A stretch of 13,926 nt of DNA from JACNKJ01 sp964440095 (GTDB lineage Bacteria; Krumholzibacteriota; Krumholzibacteriia; JACNKJ01), in assembly GCA_964440095.1 (NCBI GenBank), contig CAYTPZ010000046.1, forward strand, positions 1 through 13,926. Direction: 5' to 3'. The position numbers were made by a program, and so were the translations under genes. Numbering within the stretch: position 1 is the stretch's first letter; the number at the start of each line of letters is the position of its first letter. The notes under the pieces are model-generated. The model did no database searches, was not told the DNA's origin, and was given only the letters and a program-made list of their open reading frames with translations. Of the stretch, positions 1 to 7,042 are shown piece by piece.

Positions 1-60
1 TTAAGCCTCCCGAGTCTAACTCTAGACTTGGAGACATTCTAGGGGGTCAGGTCAGCATCA
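1..60. other. Possible mobile-element flank or rearrangement junction
   Basis: The left edge holds the string AGGGGGTCAGGTCAG (41-55), preceded by an unusual TCTAGA-containing stretch (21-40). On the minus strand this reads GACCTGACCCCCTAGAATGT. From memory, GACCTGACCCC strings are common in flanks of REP-associated tyrosine (Y1) transposase genes, and this one lies exactly where the GAF-like frame ends. No transposase is visible because the window ends here, and no inverted repeat can be confirmed. It is flagged as a junction, not an identified element. Confidence 0.2.
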
Positions 61-166
61 CCTCGCAGGCGGCATTGGCCACCTCGGTGAGCATTTGCTT
101 GAGCTCCATGGGACGCGCCAGATTCCTGGATATTTCTAAAATCCGGGCAACTGAATCACAATCCAT
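47..166 (-). pseudogene. Interrupted N-terminus of a GAF-domain sensor-like gene
   Basis: A short frame reads from ATG at 166 to TGA at 47, 39 residues. Residues 8-37 read like the opening helix of a GAF domain or sensor kinase: RILEISRNLARPMELKQML followed by TEVANAACEVMLT. In such families the pattern is LLEISRxLA....L..LL..I...ACELL, after which the domain runs on for more than 100 residues. Here it stops at once, inside the repeated bases GGTCAGGTCA, and the sequence to its left (1-46) has no continuation in this frame. It looks like a gene cut by an insertion or rearrangement whose other side lies beyond the window. No good ribosome binding site is close to the ATG; an AGGA lies about 15 nt upstream. 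A promoter candidate lies at 292-319. The GAF assignment rests on about 30 residues and is tentative. Confidence 0.4.
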
Positions 167-291
167 TGACACACGACTTTTTCCTGTGTGCATTGAAATG
201 CACCCTCCTCAGGGGAGATCTGCGCAACTTCCCCAATCCTGACCGCTCCTTTGCCATCTGCGCAAGAGGGAAGGTAAACACCCTTATTCTC

Positions 292-319
292 ATTCTATTG
301 TAGCGCCTTTCGAGGACAA
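292..319 (-). promoter_or_regulatory. Sigma-70-like promoter candidate for the interrupted GAF gene
   Basis: On the minus strand TTGTCC (314-319) and TAGAAT (292-297) are separated by 16 nt. It points leftward to the interrupted frame at 166 and would give a leader of about 120 nt. No other gene between it and the left edge could use it. The rest of 167-427 is A+T-rich and shows no convincing gene. A 4-bp GCTC/GAGC stem (397-410) followed by TTTCTT on the minus strand is too weak to call as a terminator of the adenosine deaminase gene. Confidence 0.3.
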
Positions 320-427
320 AGGGGTCTCCTTTTAACTGATTGTATTTCAATGGCTTCGCGATTCCAAATTAAATCGTATCCACCCACATGAAGAAAGCTC
401 GGTCTGGAGCATCTGGATAGCCAATTT

Positions 428-1450
428 CTAAAGGCCAAGGGCTCTGAAATCCTGGTCCAGCCTGTTCCTCAATTGAGCTTTTTGGGGCTCTGCCAGAAAG
501 GCTCGCTCGGCAGCCAGCAATGTAAGTGCTTTAATTTCTGCGAGGTCGAAGCCTAAATCGCTATGAGCGATCTTCATTTCGCCGGACAGTGTGATGTCCG
601 AAAGGCCGGGATCATCGGTGTTCAAGGTGGCCTGTAGACCTTTCTCCCTGACCATGGCCGGAAGTGGATGCTCTTCGAGTTTTCCCACCGCGCCCGTCTG
701 AAGATTGCTGGTGATACAGACCTCAAAGACACTCCCACGCTCACGCGCCAATTCACAGGTGTAGGCATCTTCCAGAATACGAATGCCATGACCGATGCGA
801 TCGGCCTCCAAGTTCTCAATGGCAAATCGCACGTTCTCGGCCCCCGCCCACTCACCCGCGTGTACAGTTATGCCAAGACCTCTCTGCTTGGCTTCCGCGA
901 ACAGGTCGCGATAGGGATCTGCGGGAATATGAACTTCGTCGCCGGCAAGGTCGATACCATTTAGCCCATGACCAAAACGATCGGCCGCCAGTTGAAGCAG
1001 CTTTCCGGCGGTCAGGGCTTCGGCACGATTCACCGTGATGATCAGACCGACAGCAACAGGGAAATCGGTTTCCGCACGGCGAACCCCGGTGATAACGCTG
1101 CCCGTGGCCTCATCCAAACTGAGGCCGCGGGCCTCGGCGAGAGCTGCAGGATTGAAACGCAGCTCCAGATATCGCAGGCCATCCTGGGCCGCATCCTCCA
1201 CCGCTTCGTAAGCCAGGCGCTCGATGACCTCGGGGGAAACAAAGAATCCGCGGATGATGGGAAACTTGGCCAGGAAGGCTTCGGGATTGCGCTCAGCCTC
1301 GCTGAGCTGAAGGATCTCGCGCAGGCGATGAATCTCTTCGGGCGGCGCTTTGTATTCAGGGCCGGCAGCAATCTCTTCCAAACTGGAGAAGCGTAGAGAG
1401 CCCTCCAGGTGCCGATGCAAATCGACCTTTGGGAATTTGATCCAATCCAT
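428..1450 (-). CDS. add: Adenosine deaminase-family metal-dependent deaminase
   Basis: 340 residues, normal for the family, with no signal peptide, so cytoplasmic. Family members hydrolytically deaminate adenosine or deoxyadenosine to inosine in purine salvage. The full zinc site is visible: H12 and H14 (DLHRHLEGSLR), H197 with general acid E200 (TVHAGE), H221 (RIGHG) and D279/D280 (NTDDP). The substrate-contact motif GIDLAGDE is at 165-172 and TSNLQTGA at 247-254. Spacing between these residues (E200 to H221, then to D279) matches classical adenosine deaminase. ATG at 1450 is preceded by GGGAG at 1457-1461 with a 6-nt spacer, and a promoter lies just upstream, so the gene is probably transcribed alone. 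Because FCB-type bacteria may use relatives of this fold on aminodeoxyfutalosine (menaquinone pathway) or adenine, the substrate is less sure than the family. Confidence 0.93.
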   Translation of the reverse strand: MDWIKFPKVDLHRHLEGSLRFSSLEEIAAGPEYKAPPEEIHRLREILQLSEAERNPEAFLAKFPIIRGFFVSPEVIERLAYEAVEDAAQDGLRYLELRFNPAALAEARGLSLDEATGSVITGVRRAETDFPVAVGLIITVNRAEALTAGKLLQLAADRFGHGLNGIDLAGDEVHIPADPYRDLFAEAKQRGLGITVHAGEWAGAENVRFAIENLEADRIGHGIRILEDAYTCELARERGSVFEVCITSNLQTGAVGKLEEHPLPAMVREKGLQATLNTDDPGLSDITLSGEMKIAHSDLGFDLAEIKALTLLAAERAFLAEPQKAQLRNRLDQDFRALGL

Positions 1451-1472
1451 TTACCGCTCCCTTCGGCCCCCG

Positions 1473-1501
1473 ATTGTAGAAGCAGGACACAGGGAAATCA
1501 A
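1473..1501 (-). promoter_or_regulatory. Sigma-70-like promoter of the adenosine deaminase gene
   Basis: On the minus strand TTGATT (1496-1501) and TACAAT (1473-1478) are separated by 17 nt. Transcription would begin near 1466, giving a short leader of about 16 nt that still includes the GGGAG ribosome site at 1457-1461. Spacing and matches are good; it is unverified. Confidence 0.5.
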
Positions 1502-1515
1502 TGCGGCAATTGAAA

Positions 1516-1553
1516 CTAGGCCGGAGCCCGCCTTGAACGGACCCCGGACCTAG
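1516..1553 (-). terminator. Candidate hairpin terminator after the DUF1501 gene
   Basis: On the minus strand CTAGGTCCGGGG pairs with CTCCGGCCTAG across a loop of roughly 15 nt, with one mismatch and two G-T pairs. It lies 7 nt past the DUF1501 stop and just before the adenosine deaminase promoter, where a terminator would be expected. The following bases (TTTCAATT) are only weakly T-rich, so it may be an attenuating hairpin, not a strong intrinsic terminator. Confidence 0.35.
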
Positions 1554-1559
1554 TGGGAT

Positions 1560-3128
1560 CTATGGGAGAACGAGAAGCTTCTCGCTGGCCTCCCAAGAAT
1601 CGGCTTTGATCTTGGCGAAATACATTCCAGTGGGCATCCCCTTGGCTTCCCAAACCATACGGTGGCTACCTGCAGGAAAACTTCTACCGCCCATGGCCGA
1701 AACCTTTCGACCTCTCACGTCGAAGACCTGAACTTCCACCCGCGATGTCCTCGCCAACTCAAACTGAATGAGTACCGGTCCCGACTGCGAAAGCGAAACG
1801 GGATTCGGATAGGCGCGCAAAATGCGATTGCTTGTGGGTGGCGGTGATACTCCGGTTTGGATGTCCATGAAATCGATGGTATCGAAGGCTCCCATGAGAA
1901 CCTGATTGCTCACGCTCTCACTGGCACGGAAATGTCCTTGGAGCAATGTCGCATAGACCGAGCGGTAATCGTGCTGCATGAGCATGTTTCCGTTGCCGTC
2001 CAACTCGGCAAGATTCGGATTCGTGCCGTAGAGTCCACCGTTGACACCTGCTCCTAAAACAAAGAGCGGTGCAGCCGTACCGTGATCGGTACCGAAACCA
2101 CCGTTCTCGTCCACACGACGACCGAACTCGGAAACCGTTGCGAGAACCACGCGATCAGAAAGTCCTTGATTGTCCAGATCCTGGAAAAAGGCCGCCACCG
2201 AATCGCCCAAGCTGCTCATGAGATTCGCATGCTGACCTAGCTGGTTCACATGTGTGTCGAATCCGAACTCGGCGGTGAGGTAGAGCGGTGTATCCAAAGC
2301 TCCGCTAATCAGTCGCGCAACAATTTCCAATTGCACGCCCAATGTGGTTTGCGGATAGGGCACCGAATTCACCCCGGCATCGGCCGCCTGGGAAATGGAA
2401 TCGGCGTACATGAATGTGGACTGATCCACTTCACGCAGGAACCCTAACTCCTCTCCACCCCGTGTTTCGGGAAGTTCATCGTTCCATTCGCCTGTGTAGT
2501 TCTGATTCACCAGCTGGAAAAAGGTGTCGGGATTGTCCACCACAACACCCACATTGCCGCGATCGCCCTTGAGAGGGATCTCGTGGGCGATACCCTGCTG
2601 CAATCCGTAGGGTGAGAAGGGCAGTTCGTCCGGGAAATTCGGGAATGTCTCTTCGATGTAGCGGGCCAACCAACCTGTGCCCACCTCTTCACTGCTGGAC
2701 GAACCGGAAAACCAAATATCCGTCGACCTGAAGTGGGAAAGGTTCGGCTGCGGATAACTCACTCCCCGCACGATGGCCATGCGGCCGCCCGTGTAGAGAC
2801 TTTCCAGAGGCGCCAGGTTGGGGTGCAGTCCCGTATCCGAATCGAGTAGCACAGCGTCTTCCGGCGCAATGGCGATGTTGTCGCGTGCACCGTAGTAGAG
2901 ACTGTCGTTCACCGGCACCACGGTGTTCAGACCGTCGTTGCCACCGCTGAGATTCACGATCACCAGGATCTTTCCATCCAGCACGTTCAGTTCCTTGAGT
3001 TGCCGGAGACGGCCAGACGGCATGGCCGGAAACCAGTTCTGCGCCTGTCCGGGTCTGCTCATGGACGGAAGTATCAGCCCGCCGGCGACGAGCTTCATGG
3101 TCTTTTCAAAAAATTCACGTCTATTCAT
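1560..3128 (-). CDS. DUF1501 family secreted protein with Tat-type signal and C-terminal sorting domain
   Basis: 522 residues, function unknown. The N-terminus (NRREFFEKTMKLVAGGLIL) has the twin arginine and hydrophobic stretch of a Tat signal, ending near residue 29. The body carries DUF1501 hallmarks: NLSGGNDGLNTVVP (59-72), LSHFRSTDIW (130-139), GFDTH (289-293), SEFGRRVDENG (333-343) and GTDHG (346-350). The conserved D65, D291, H293, E334, D348 and H349 suggest a metal site; I recall the family being placed near the alkaline-phosphatase/sulfatase fold. Residues 437-522 form a FlgD-like/type IX-type tail beginning AYPNP and ending EKLLVLP. The ATG at 3128 lies 3 nt past the DUF1800 stop, and its ribosome site (GAGGTGA) is inside the end of that gene, so the two are translationally coupled. 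The first half of a DUF1501/DUF1800 pair probably works with its partner outside the cytoplasm. Confidence 0.9.
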   Translation of the reverse strand: MNRREFFEKTMKLVAGGLILPSMSRPGQAQNWFPAMPSGRLRQLKELNVLDGKILVIVNLSGGNDGLNTVVPVNDSLYYGARDNIAIAPEDAVLLDSDTGLHPNLAPLESLYTGGRMAIVRGVSYPQPNLSHFRSTDIWFSGSSSSEEVGTGWLARYIEETFPNFPDELPFSPYGLQQGIAHEIPLKGDRGNVGVVVDNPDTFFQLVNQNYTGEWNDELPETRGGEELGFLREVDQSTFMYADSISQAADAGVNSVPYPQTTLGVQLEIVARLISGALDTPLYLTAEFGFDTHVNQLGQHANLMSSLGDSVAAFFQDLDNQGLSDRVVLATVSEFGRRVDENGGFGTDHGTAAPLFVLGAGVNGGLYGTNPNLAELDGNGNMLMQHDYRSVYATLLQGHFRASESVSNQVLMGAFDTIDFMDIQTGVSPPPTSNRILRAYPNPVSLSQSGPVLIQFELARTSRVEVQVFDVRGRKVSAMGGRSFPAGSHRMVWEAKGMPTGMYFAKIKADSWEASEKLLVLP

Positions 3129-3131
3129 AGC

Positions 3132-4889
3132 TCACCTCGCCTGGAAATCGGGAAGGCGGAAGATCAGCTTCAGGAGCAATCGCACCTGTGCTTCAGCACC
3201 CGCGTTGTAGATTGACCACTCCCAGGGTTCCGAACCCTGCAGCAATTCGTCGAGCATGCGCTGCCTGACCGCCTCAGTGGGAGGCATACCGAAGAAGCTA
3301 AGGGCGAGATCGTCGACAAGCTGATAGGGATCGTTGGGATCGGTGGTTTCCAGTGCGATGGCGATGGCGTCGGCCTGCATTTCCAGGTCGTAGCCGTAGT
3401 AGTTTCCATCGATGACGGAGGCATCCAAGGCCTTTCGACTAGTGAGCGTGGTGGCGTTGATCCAGCTTCGATAGCCCGGCCATCCGGCCACATTGGGCGG
3501 ATCCAGAAGAAGATGACCGAAGGAGAACATGCTGTACCAGGTCCAGATACTGGGCCCGGCCGGCTCATCACCCCAACCGTCCATCAGGTTGAGATCCTCC
3601 ATATAAAGACTTCGAAGAAGTCCAATACTCTTGTCCACTCCATCACAGATGATGGAACCGCGATAGGTGCTGTCGAAGAAGTGTTCGCTCAGAAGCATGC
3701 GCTCAAGTACTGGTGCCACCTCGTAATTGTTGGCGCGCATCGTTGCGGCGAGATCTTCGATGAGCACTTCATCGGGATATTCGTCGATAAACCATCGATA
3801 GAGTTTGCGGCATATGAAACGAGCGGTTTCATCTTCCTCGAAGATGAAGTCGACGATGTCGTCGCCTTCCCAATTGCCTGCATGATTCAGGAAGATCTTG
3901 ATGCCGCCGTCATGATACTCGGGGTAATACACACTCGTCATGCCGTCGAGGGTGAACCATCCCGTGAAGGATCGCGCGGCGGCGACGATATCGCCCTGCT
4001 CGTACTGGTCCAGACCCAGGGTGAAAAGCTCGAGCAACTCACGGGCGAAGTTCTCGTTGATGTGCCCCACATAGTTTTCCTGGCCATTGAGCCAGAGCAG
4101 CATTGCGGGATCCTTGTAGATCTCCCCCACCAGTTCCTTGAAGTTGCCCAGGGCATGCTCACGCAGAAGTTGATTTTGCACATACATGGATTGTGGGAAG
4201 AGCACGTCCCTTGCGCCGGTAGCAAAGTGATCATGCCAGAAATGGGTCATGCTTTCGCGAAGGGTCGGGCTAGCGCTGATTCCACCTCCTTCTTCGATGA
4301 TGACTTCCGCCCACCACAACCTGAGCATCTCGTTTCGCTGGCCATACTCCTGCACCAGTGAATCGATCATCTCCTGCGTCCAATCGCTGACATCGGGAAT
4401 GGCCTCGGTGGCCCAATCAGCCGGCGGCGCAGGTGCGAGTTCCGTGAGCAACAGATTTTGCACACTCGTGCCAAGCCCAACGGTCTCAGCCCCGAGCATC
4501 TCACTGAACTGCGGACCGATGACGGTTCGCTTGAGCAAATGTGCTGCTTCAGCCAAGTCGAAAGGACCCACATAGGGCGTCCAATCGCTGGTCACTTCTC
4601 TGCCTCGTCCTGCCTCCATTTGGGAATGGCCCAAAGGATCCGTCCAGGCCTCAAGTTCCGGAATGCGCGCAACACGTCCTCCCATGACCAGCTTACTATC
4701 CATACTACGCAGTCGCTCGGAGGCCATCTTGGCGAGGGCATCGAGCTCGGCGGCACGGATCATGGCTTGGGATGCGTTGGATTCGGAATAATCGGCAAGG
4801 ACGGAGCCAGCGAGCGCTAAAAAAAACACGGCCACCAGCATGCAGCGTGAGAACGCGAGCATGCGGCGCCGATTGCGCGTCATATTCAT
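3132..4889 (-). CDS. DUF1800 family exported protein
   Basis: 585 residues, function unknown. Residues 1-32 are a Sec-type signal: basic start (RNRRR), hydrophobic core and SVLA cleavage site, with no twin-arginine consensus. DUF1800 motifs follow in order: AAHLLKRTVIGP (115-126), RESMTHFWHDHFAT (211-224), NFKELVGEIYKDPAMLLWL (249-267), NENFARELLELFTLG (278-292), FTGW (308-311) and DPPNVAGWPGYRSW (463-476). Unlike its DUF1501 partner it ends RLPDFQAR with no sorting tail. It is first in a two-gene operon. The start at 4889 is followed by another ATG at 4883; a GGGGGAA stretch upstream suits either. In many bacteria DUF1800 and DUF1501 genes are adjacent, and both are uncharacterised; the pairing here supports a joint role, for example substrate binding or modification at the cell surface. 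Confidence 0.9.
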   Translation of the reverse strand: MNMTRNRRRMLAFSRCMLVAVFFLALAGSVLADYSESNASQAMIRAAELDALAKMASERLRSMDSKLVMGGRVARIPELEAWTDPLGHSQMEAGRGREVTSDWTPYVGPFDLAEAAHLLKRTVIGPQFSEMLGAETVGLGTSVQNLLLTELAPAPPADWATEAIPDVSDWTQEMIDSLVQEYGQRNEMLRLWWAEVIIEEGGGISASPTLRESMTHFWHDHFATGARDVLFPQSMYVQNQLLREHALGNFKELVGEIYKDPAMLLWLNGQENYVGHINENFARELLELFTLGLDQYEQGDIVAAARSFTGWFTLDGMTSVYYPEYHDGGIKIFLNHAGNWEGDDIVDFIFEEDETARFICRKLYRWFIDEYPDEVLIEDLAATMRANNYEVAPVLERMLLSEHFFDSTYRGSIICDGVDKSIGLLRSLYMEDLNLMDGWGDEPAGPSIWTWYSMFSFGHLLLDPPNVAGWPGYRSWINATTLTSRKALDASVIDGNYYGYDLEMQADAIAIALETTDPNDPYQLVDDLALSFFGMPPTEAVRQRMLDELLQGSEPWEWSIYNAGAEAQVRLLLKLIFRLPDFQAR

Positions 4890-4924
4890 GCTTCCCCCAA
4901 TCCGGGAATTTCTGGCTTAAATGG

Positions 4925-4953
4925 ATGCTATCATAATTAGCTATTGAGGACAA
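4925..4953 (-). promoter_or_regulatory. Sigma-70-like promoter candidate for the DUF1800-DUF1501 operon
   Basis: On the minus strand TTGTCC (4948-4953) and TAGCAT (4925-4930) are separated by an A+T-rich 17-nt spacer; the leader would be about 30 nt. The 174-bp divergent region 4890-5063 must also carry the promoter of the rightward DUF1028 gene. For that one I see no convincing box pair, only a TAGCAT at 5034-5039 without a good upstream box. Confidence 0.4.
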
Positions 4954-5050
4954 CAAAAAATCTCGAAATCCAGGCGGCTTATTTCTACTGTGAGCAATTG
5001 TCACGCACTCTTCTCTAAAGAGCCCACTTGGGCTAGCATGGAAGCAACTA

Positions 5051-5057
5051 AAGGAGG
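5051..5057 (+). promoter_or_regulatory. Strong Shine-Dalgarno site of the DUF1028 gene
   Basis: AAGGAGG, 6 nt before the ATG at 5064, is a perfect match to the anti-Shine-Dalgarno sequence. It fixes the start and shows the host uses ordinary SD-led initiation. Confidence 0.85.
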
Positions 5058-5063
5058 CGCCCT

Positions 5064-6137
5064 ATGAGATATATGCAAATGGCACTGGCCCTGGTTCTGT
5101 TCGCCACCGCGGCCCTGGCACTTCCCCCAGCCGGCACCTTCTCCATTGTGGCCTACGATGCGGTCACCGGCGAAGTGGGTGTGGCCGTGCAATCCTGCGT
5201 CTTCAGCGTGGGACCTCCTGTCGCATGGGCACGTGGAGGCGTGGGTGCCGTGGCCACCCAAGCTCAAACCAATGAATCCTACGGTCCCCGTGGCCTGGAC
5301 CTCATGGCCGCTGGCCTGAGCCCGAAAGAGGCACTGGATAAGCTCCTGGACGGCGATGAGGCTCGCGAGAGCCGGCAGCTGGCACTCATCGACGCCAAGG
5401 GAAACACAGCCGCCTTCACAGGTGGGTCCTGCATGTCCTGGGCTGGCGACGCCCAGGGTGCGAACTTCAGCTGTCAGGGAAACATTCTGGCCAGTGGCCA
5501 GGTGCTCATGGGAATGATCCAGGCCTTCACCGCCAACCCGGACGCAGAGCTTTCCCTTCGAATGATCCTGGCCCTGGAAGCCGCCCAGGCAGCCGGAGGT
5601 GACAGCCGAGGTCAGCAATCGGCAGCCATCGTCGTGGGACGCCATCACCCCGACCATCCCGAGTATCGGGAACGCTACGTTCACCTGCAGGTGGAAGATC
5701 ACGAAACACCCATTGCAGAGCTCCTGCGCCTCTACGACATGCACGAGGCACAGAATCTTTCGGTGGCCCACCTCCGTTTCGCTGACCTGTACGAGGAGTC
5801 CGGCAACATGGAAGCCGCCGAGCTGGAACGCAGACGGGTGGGACAAAGTCTTGCACGTGCTCTTAAGCGCGAAGACACCGATGCCGGCACGCTCAATGCG
5901 CTGGCCTGGTCCTGCGCCATCCATGATGTCTATCTGAACGATTGCCTCGAAGCCGCCCGGCGCGCCACCGAACTCGAGCCGGAGGACAGCAACATTCTCG
6001 ACACCCTCGCCGAGGTTTACTATCGACTGGGCAATACGGAAAAAGCCATCGAGGTCATCGATAAGGCTCTTAAAATCGCACCGGAGGACGCCTACCTAAG
6101 CGAACAACGCGCGCGTTTCCTGGCTGGAGAGGAATAG
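5064..6137 (+). CDS. Exported DUF1028 (Ntn-hydrolase-like) protein with C-terminal TPR repeats
   Basis: 357 residues. Residues 1-19 are a Sec signal (MALALVLFATAALA). The DUF1028 domain spans about 24-210: TFSIVAYD (25-32), GEVGVAVQS (36-44), GGVGAVATQAQTN (58-70), YGPRGLDLM (73-81), RQLALID (104-110), CQGNIL (137-142) and GGDSRGQQSAAIVV (178-191). The family is, as I recall, grouped with Ntn hydrolases but has no proven reaction. Residues about 230-345 contain helical repeats; 307-340 is a clear TPR (ILDTLAEVYYRLGNTEKAIE, then VIDKALKIAPED). The conserved TFSI segment sits 5 residues after the likely signal cleavage site. In most cytoplasmic relatives it directly follows the initiator Met, so T25 could be a processed N-terminal nucleophile (inference). 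The protein has five cysteines (45, 123, 137, 284, 294). It is followed after 2 nt by a radical SAM gene, so the two are surely co-transcribed. Confidence 0.9.
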   Translation: MRYMQMALALVLFATAALALPPAGTFSIVAYDAVTGEVGVAVQSCVFSVGPPVAWARGGVGAVATQAQTNESYGPRGLDLMAAGLSPKEALDKLLDGDEARESRQLALIDAKGNTAAFTGGSCMSWAGDAQGANFSCQGNILASGQVLMGMIQAFTANPDAELSLRMILALEAAQAAGGDSRGQQSAAIVVGRHHPDHPEYRERYVHLQVEDHETPIAELLRLYDMHEAQNLSVAHLRFADLYEESGNMEAAELERRRVGQSLARALKREDTDAGTLNALAWSCAIHDVYLNDCLEAARRATELEPEDSNILDTLAEVYYRLGNTEKAIEVIDKALKIAPEDAYLSEQRARFLAGEE

Positions 6138-6139
6138 TC

Positions 6140-7039
6140 ATGAAGCTCACCGGACTTCATTTTCTGCTCAGCTATCAATGCAGCAATGAATGCGATCACT
6201 GTTTCGCCTGGGGCAGTCCCCGCCAAAGAGGCACCATGACCTGGGAGCAGATTCAGGGGCTCCTGGAGGAAGCAGGGGCAATGGGCAGCGTGGAGTCGGT
6301 CTACTTCGAAGGAGGCGAGCCCTTTCTCTTCCATCCCATTCTTGTTAAGGCGGTGAGGCTCGCCAAGGAGATGGGATTTACCGTAGGAGCCGTGAGCAAT
6401 GCATACTGGGCCAGCACTCTCGAGGATGCGAAGATCTGGCTCTCGCCCATGGCGGGTGCCTTAGCTGACCTGTCCATCAGCAATGACCATTTCCACTTGG
6501 CCGCAAAGGATCGCCATCGAATCACCCATGCTGAGAAAGCTGCGAGACTCCTGAAAATTCCCCTGGCCACGATCAGTATTGCCAATCCTGAGGAAGCGGA
6601 AGGTCGGAAAGGCATGCTGCCCGAGGGCGAATCGGCGGTGATGTATCGGGGTCGAGCGGTGGAAACCCTCGCTCCCGCAGCACCCAAACACACTTGGAGA
6701 AAGTTCACGCACTGCCCTCATGAAAACCTGAATGATCCCGGACGCCTGCATGTGGACGCTCTCGGGAATCTCCATGTTTGCCAAGGGCTCATCGTGGGCA
6801 ATGTGACTGATAGGTCCCTGGCTGAGGTTTGCGAAAACTATCGTCCTGCGGAAGATCCCATTTTGGGCTTGCTGATAAGTGGAGGTCCGGCTGAGTTGGC
6901 CAAGAATCTCGAGTACGATGTGAAGGAAGAGTATGCCGACGCCTGTCATCTCTGCTACGAAACCCGGCGTGCGAATCAGGATCGATACCCGCAAACTCTC
7001 GCACCGCCGGCCATGTACGGGGATATGTCCTGGGACTAA
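6140..7039 (+). CDS. Radical SAM enzyme with extra C-terminal cysteine cluster, function unknown
   Basis: 299 residues. C14, C18 and C21 (CSNECDHC) form the CxxxCxxC site for the SAM-binding 4Fe-4S cluster, and FEGGEP (56-61) is the SAM-contact GGE motif. Further conserved-looking stretches are VSNAYWA (85-91) and DLSISNDHFH (110-119). The C-terminal part has C192, C214, C231, C269 and C272 (CHLC), resembling a SPASM/twitch-type auxiliary cluster, and ends with LAPPAMYGDMSWD. The fold belongs to a radical SAM group that I recognise by style (SYQCxxECDHCFxWGSP) but whose product I do not know. It has no signal peptide, so it acts in the cytoplasm. The ATG lies 2 nt after the DUF1028 stop; its ribosome site GGAGAGGAA is in the end of that gene. 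Its neighbour suggests that it may modify the DUF1028 protein before export, or that both serve one pathway. Confidence 0.88.
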   Translation: MKLTGLHFLLSYQCSNECDHCFAWGSPRQRGTMTWEQIQGLLEEAGAMGSVESVYFEGGEPFLFHPILVKAVRLAKEMGFTVGAVSNAYWASTLEDAKIWLSPMAGALADLSISNDHFHLAAKDRHRITHAEKAARLLKIPLATISIANPEEAEGRKGMLPEGESAVMYRGRAVETLAPAAPKHTWRKFTHCPHENLNDPGRLHVDALGNLHVCQGLIVGNVTDRSLAEVCENYRPAEDPILGLLISGGPAELAKNLEYDVKEEYADACHLCYETRRANQDRYPQTLAPPAMYGDMSWD

Positions 7040-7042
7040 GGG

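Noticed and set aside
156..350. A 64-codon minus-strand frame rich in Arg and Lys
   Set aside because: It needs a TTG start, contains no recognisable domain, spans the promoter candidate at 292-319 and overlaps the better-supported GAF-like frame.
3513..4361. A 282-codon plus-strand open frame inside the DUF1800 gene
   Set aside because: It is a codon-composition shadow; the opposite strand has the full run of DUF1800 motifs and there is no ribosome site for the plus frame.
5001..5924. A 307-codon open frame antisense to the DUF1028 gene
   Set aside because: It mirrors a G+C-rich coding gene with strong ribosome site and clear family motifs; its own product has odd His/Gly/Cys-rich composition and no domain.
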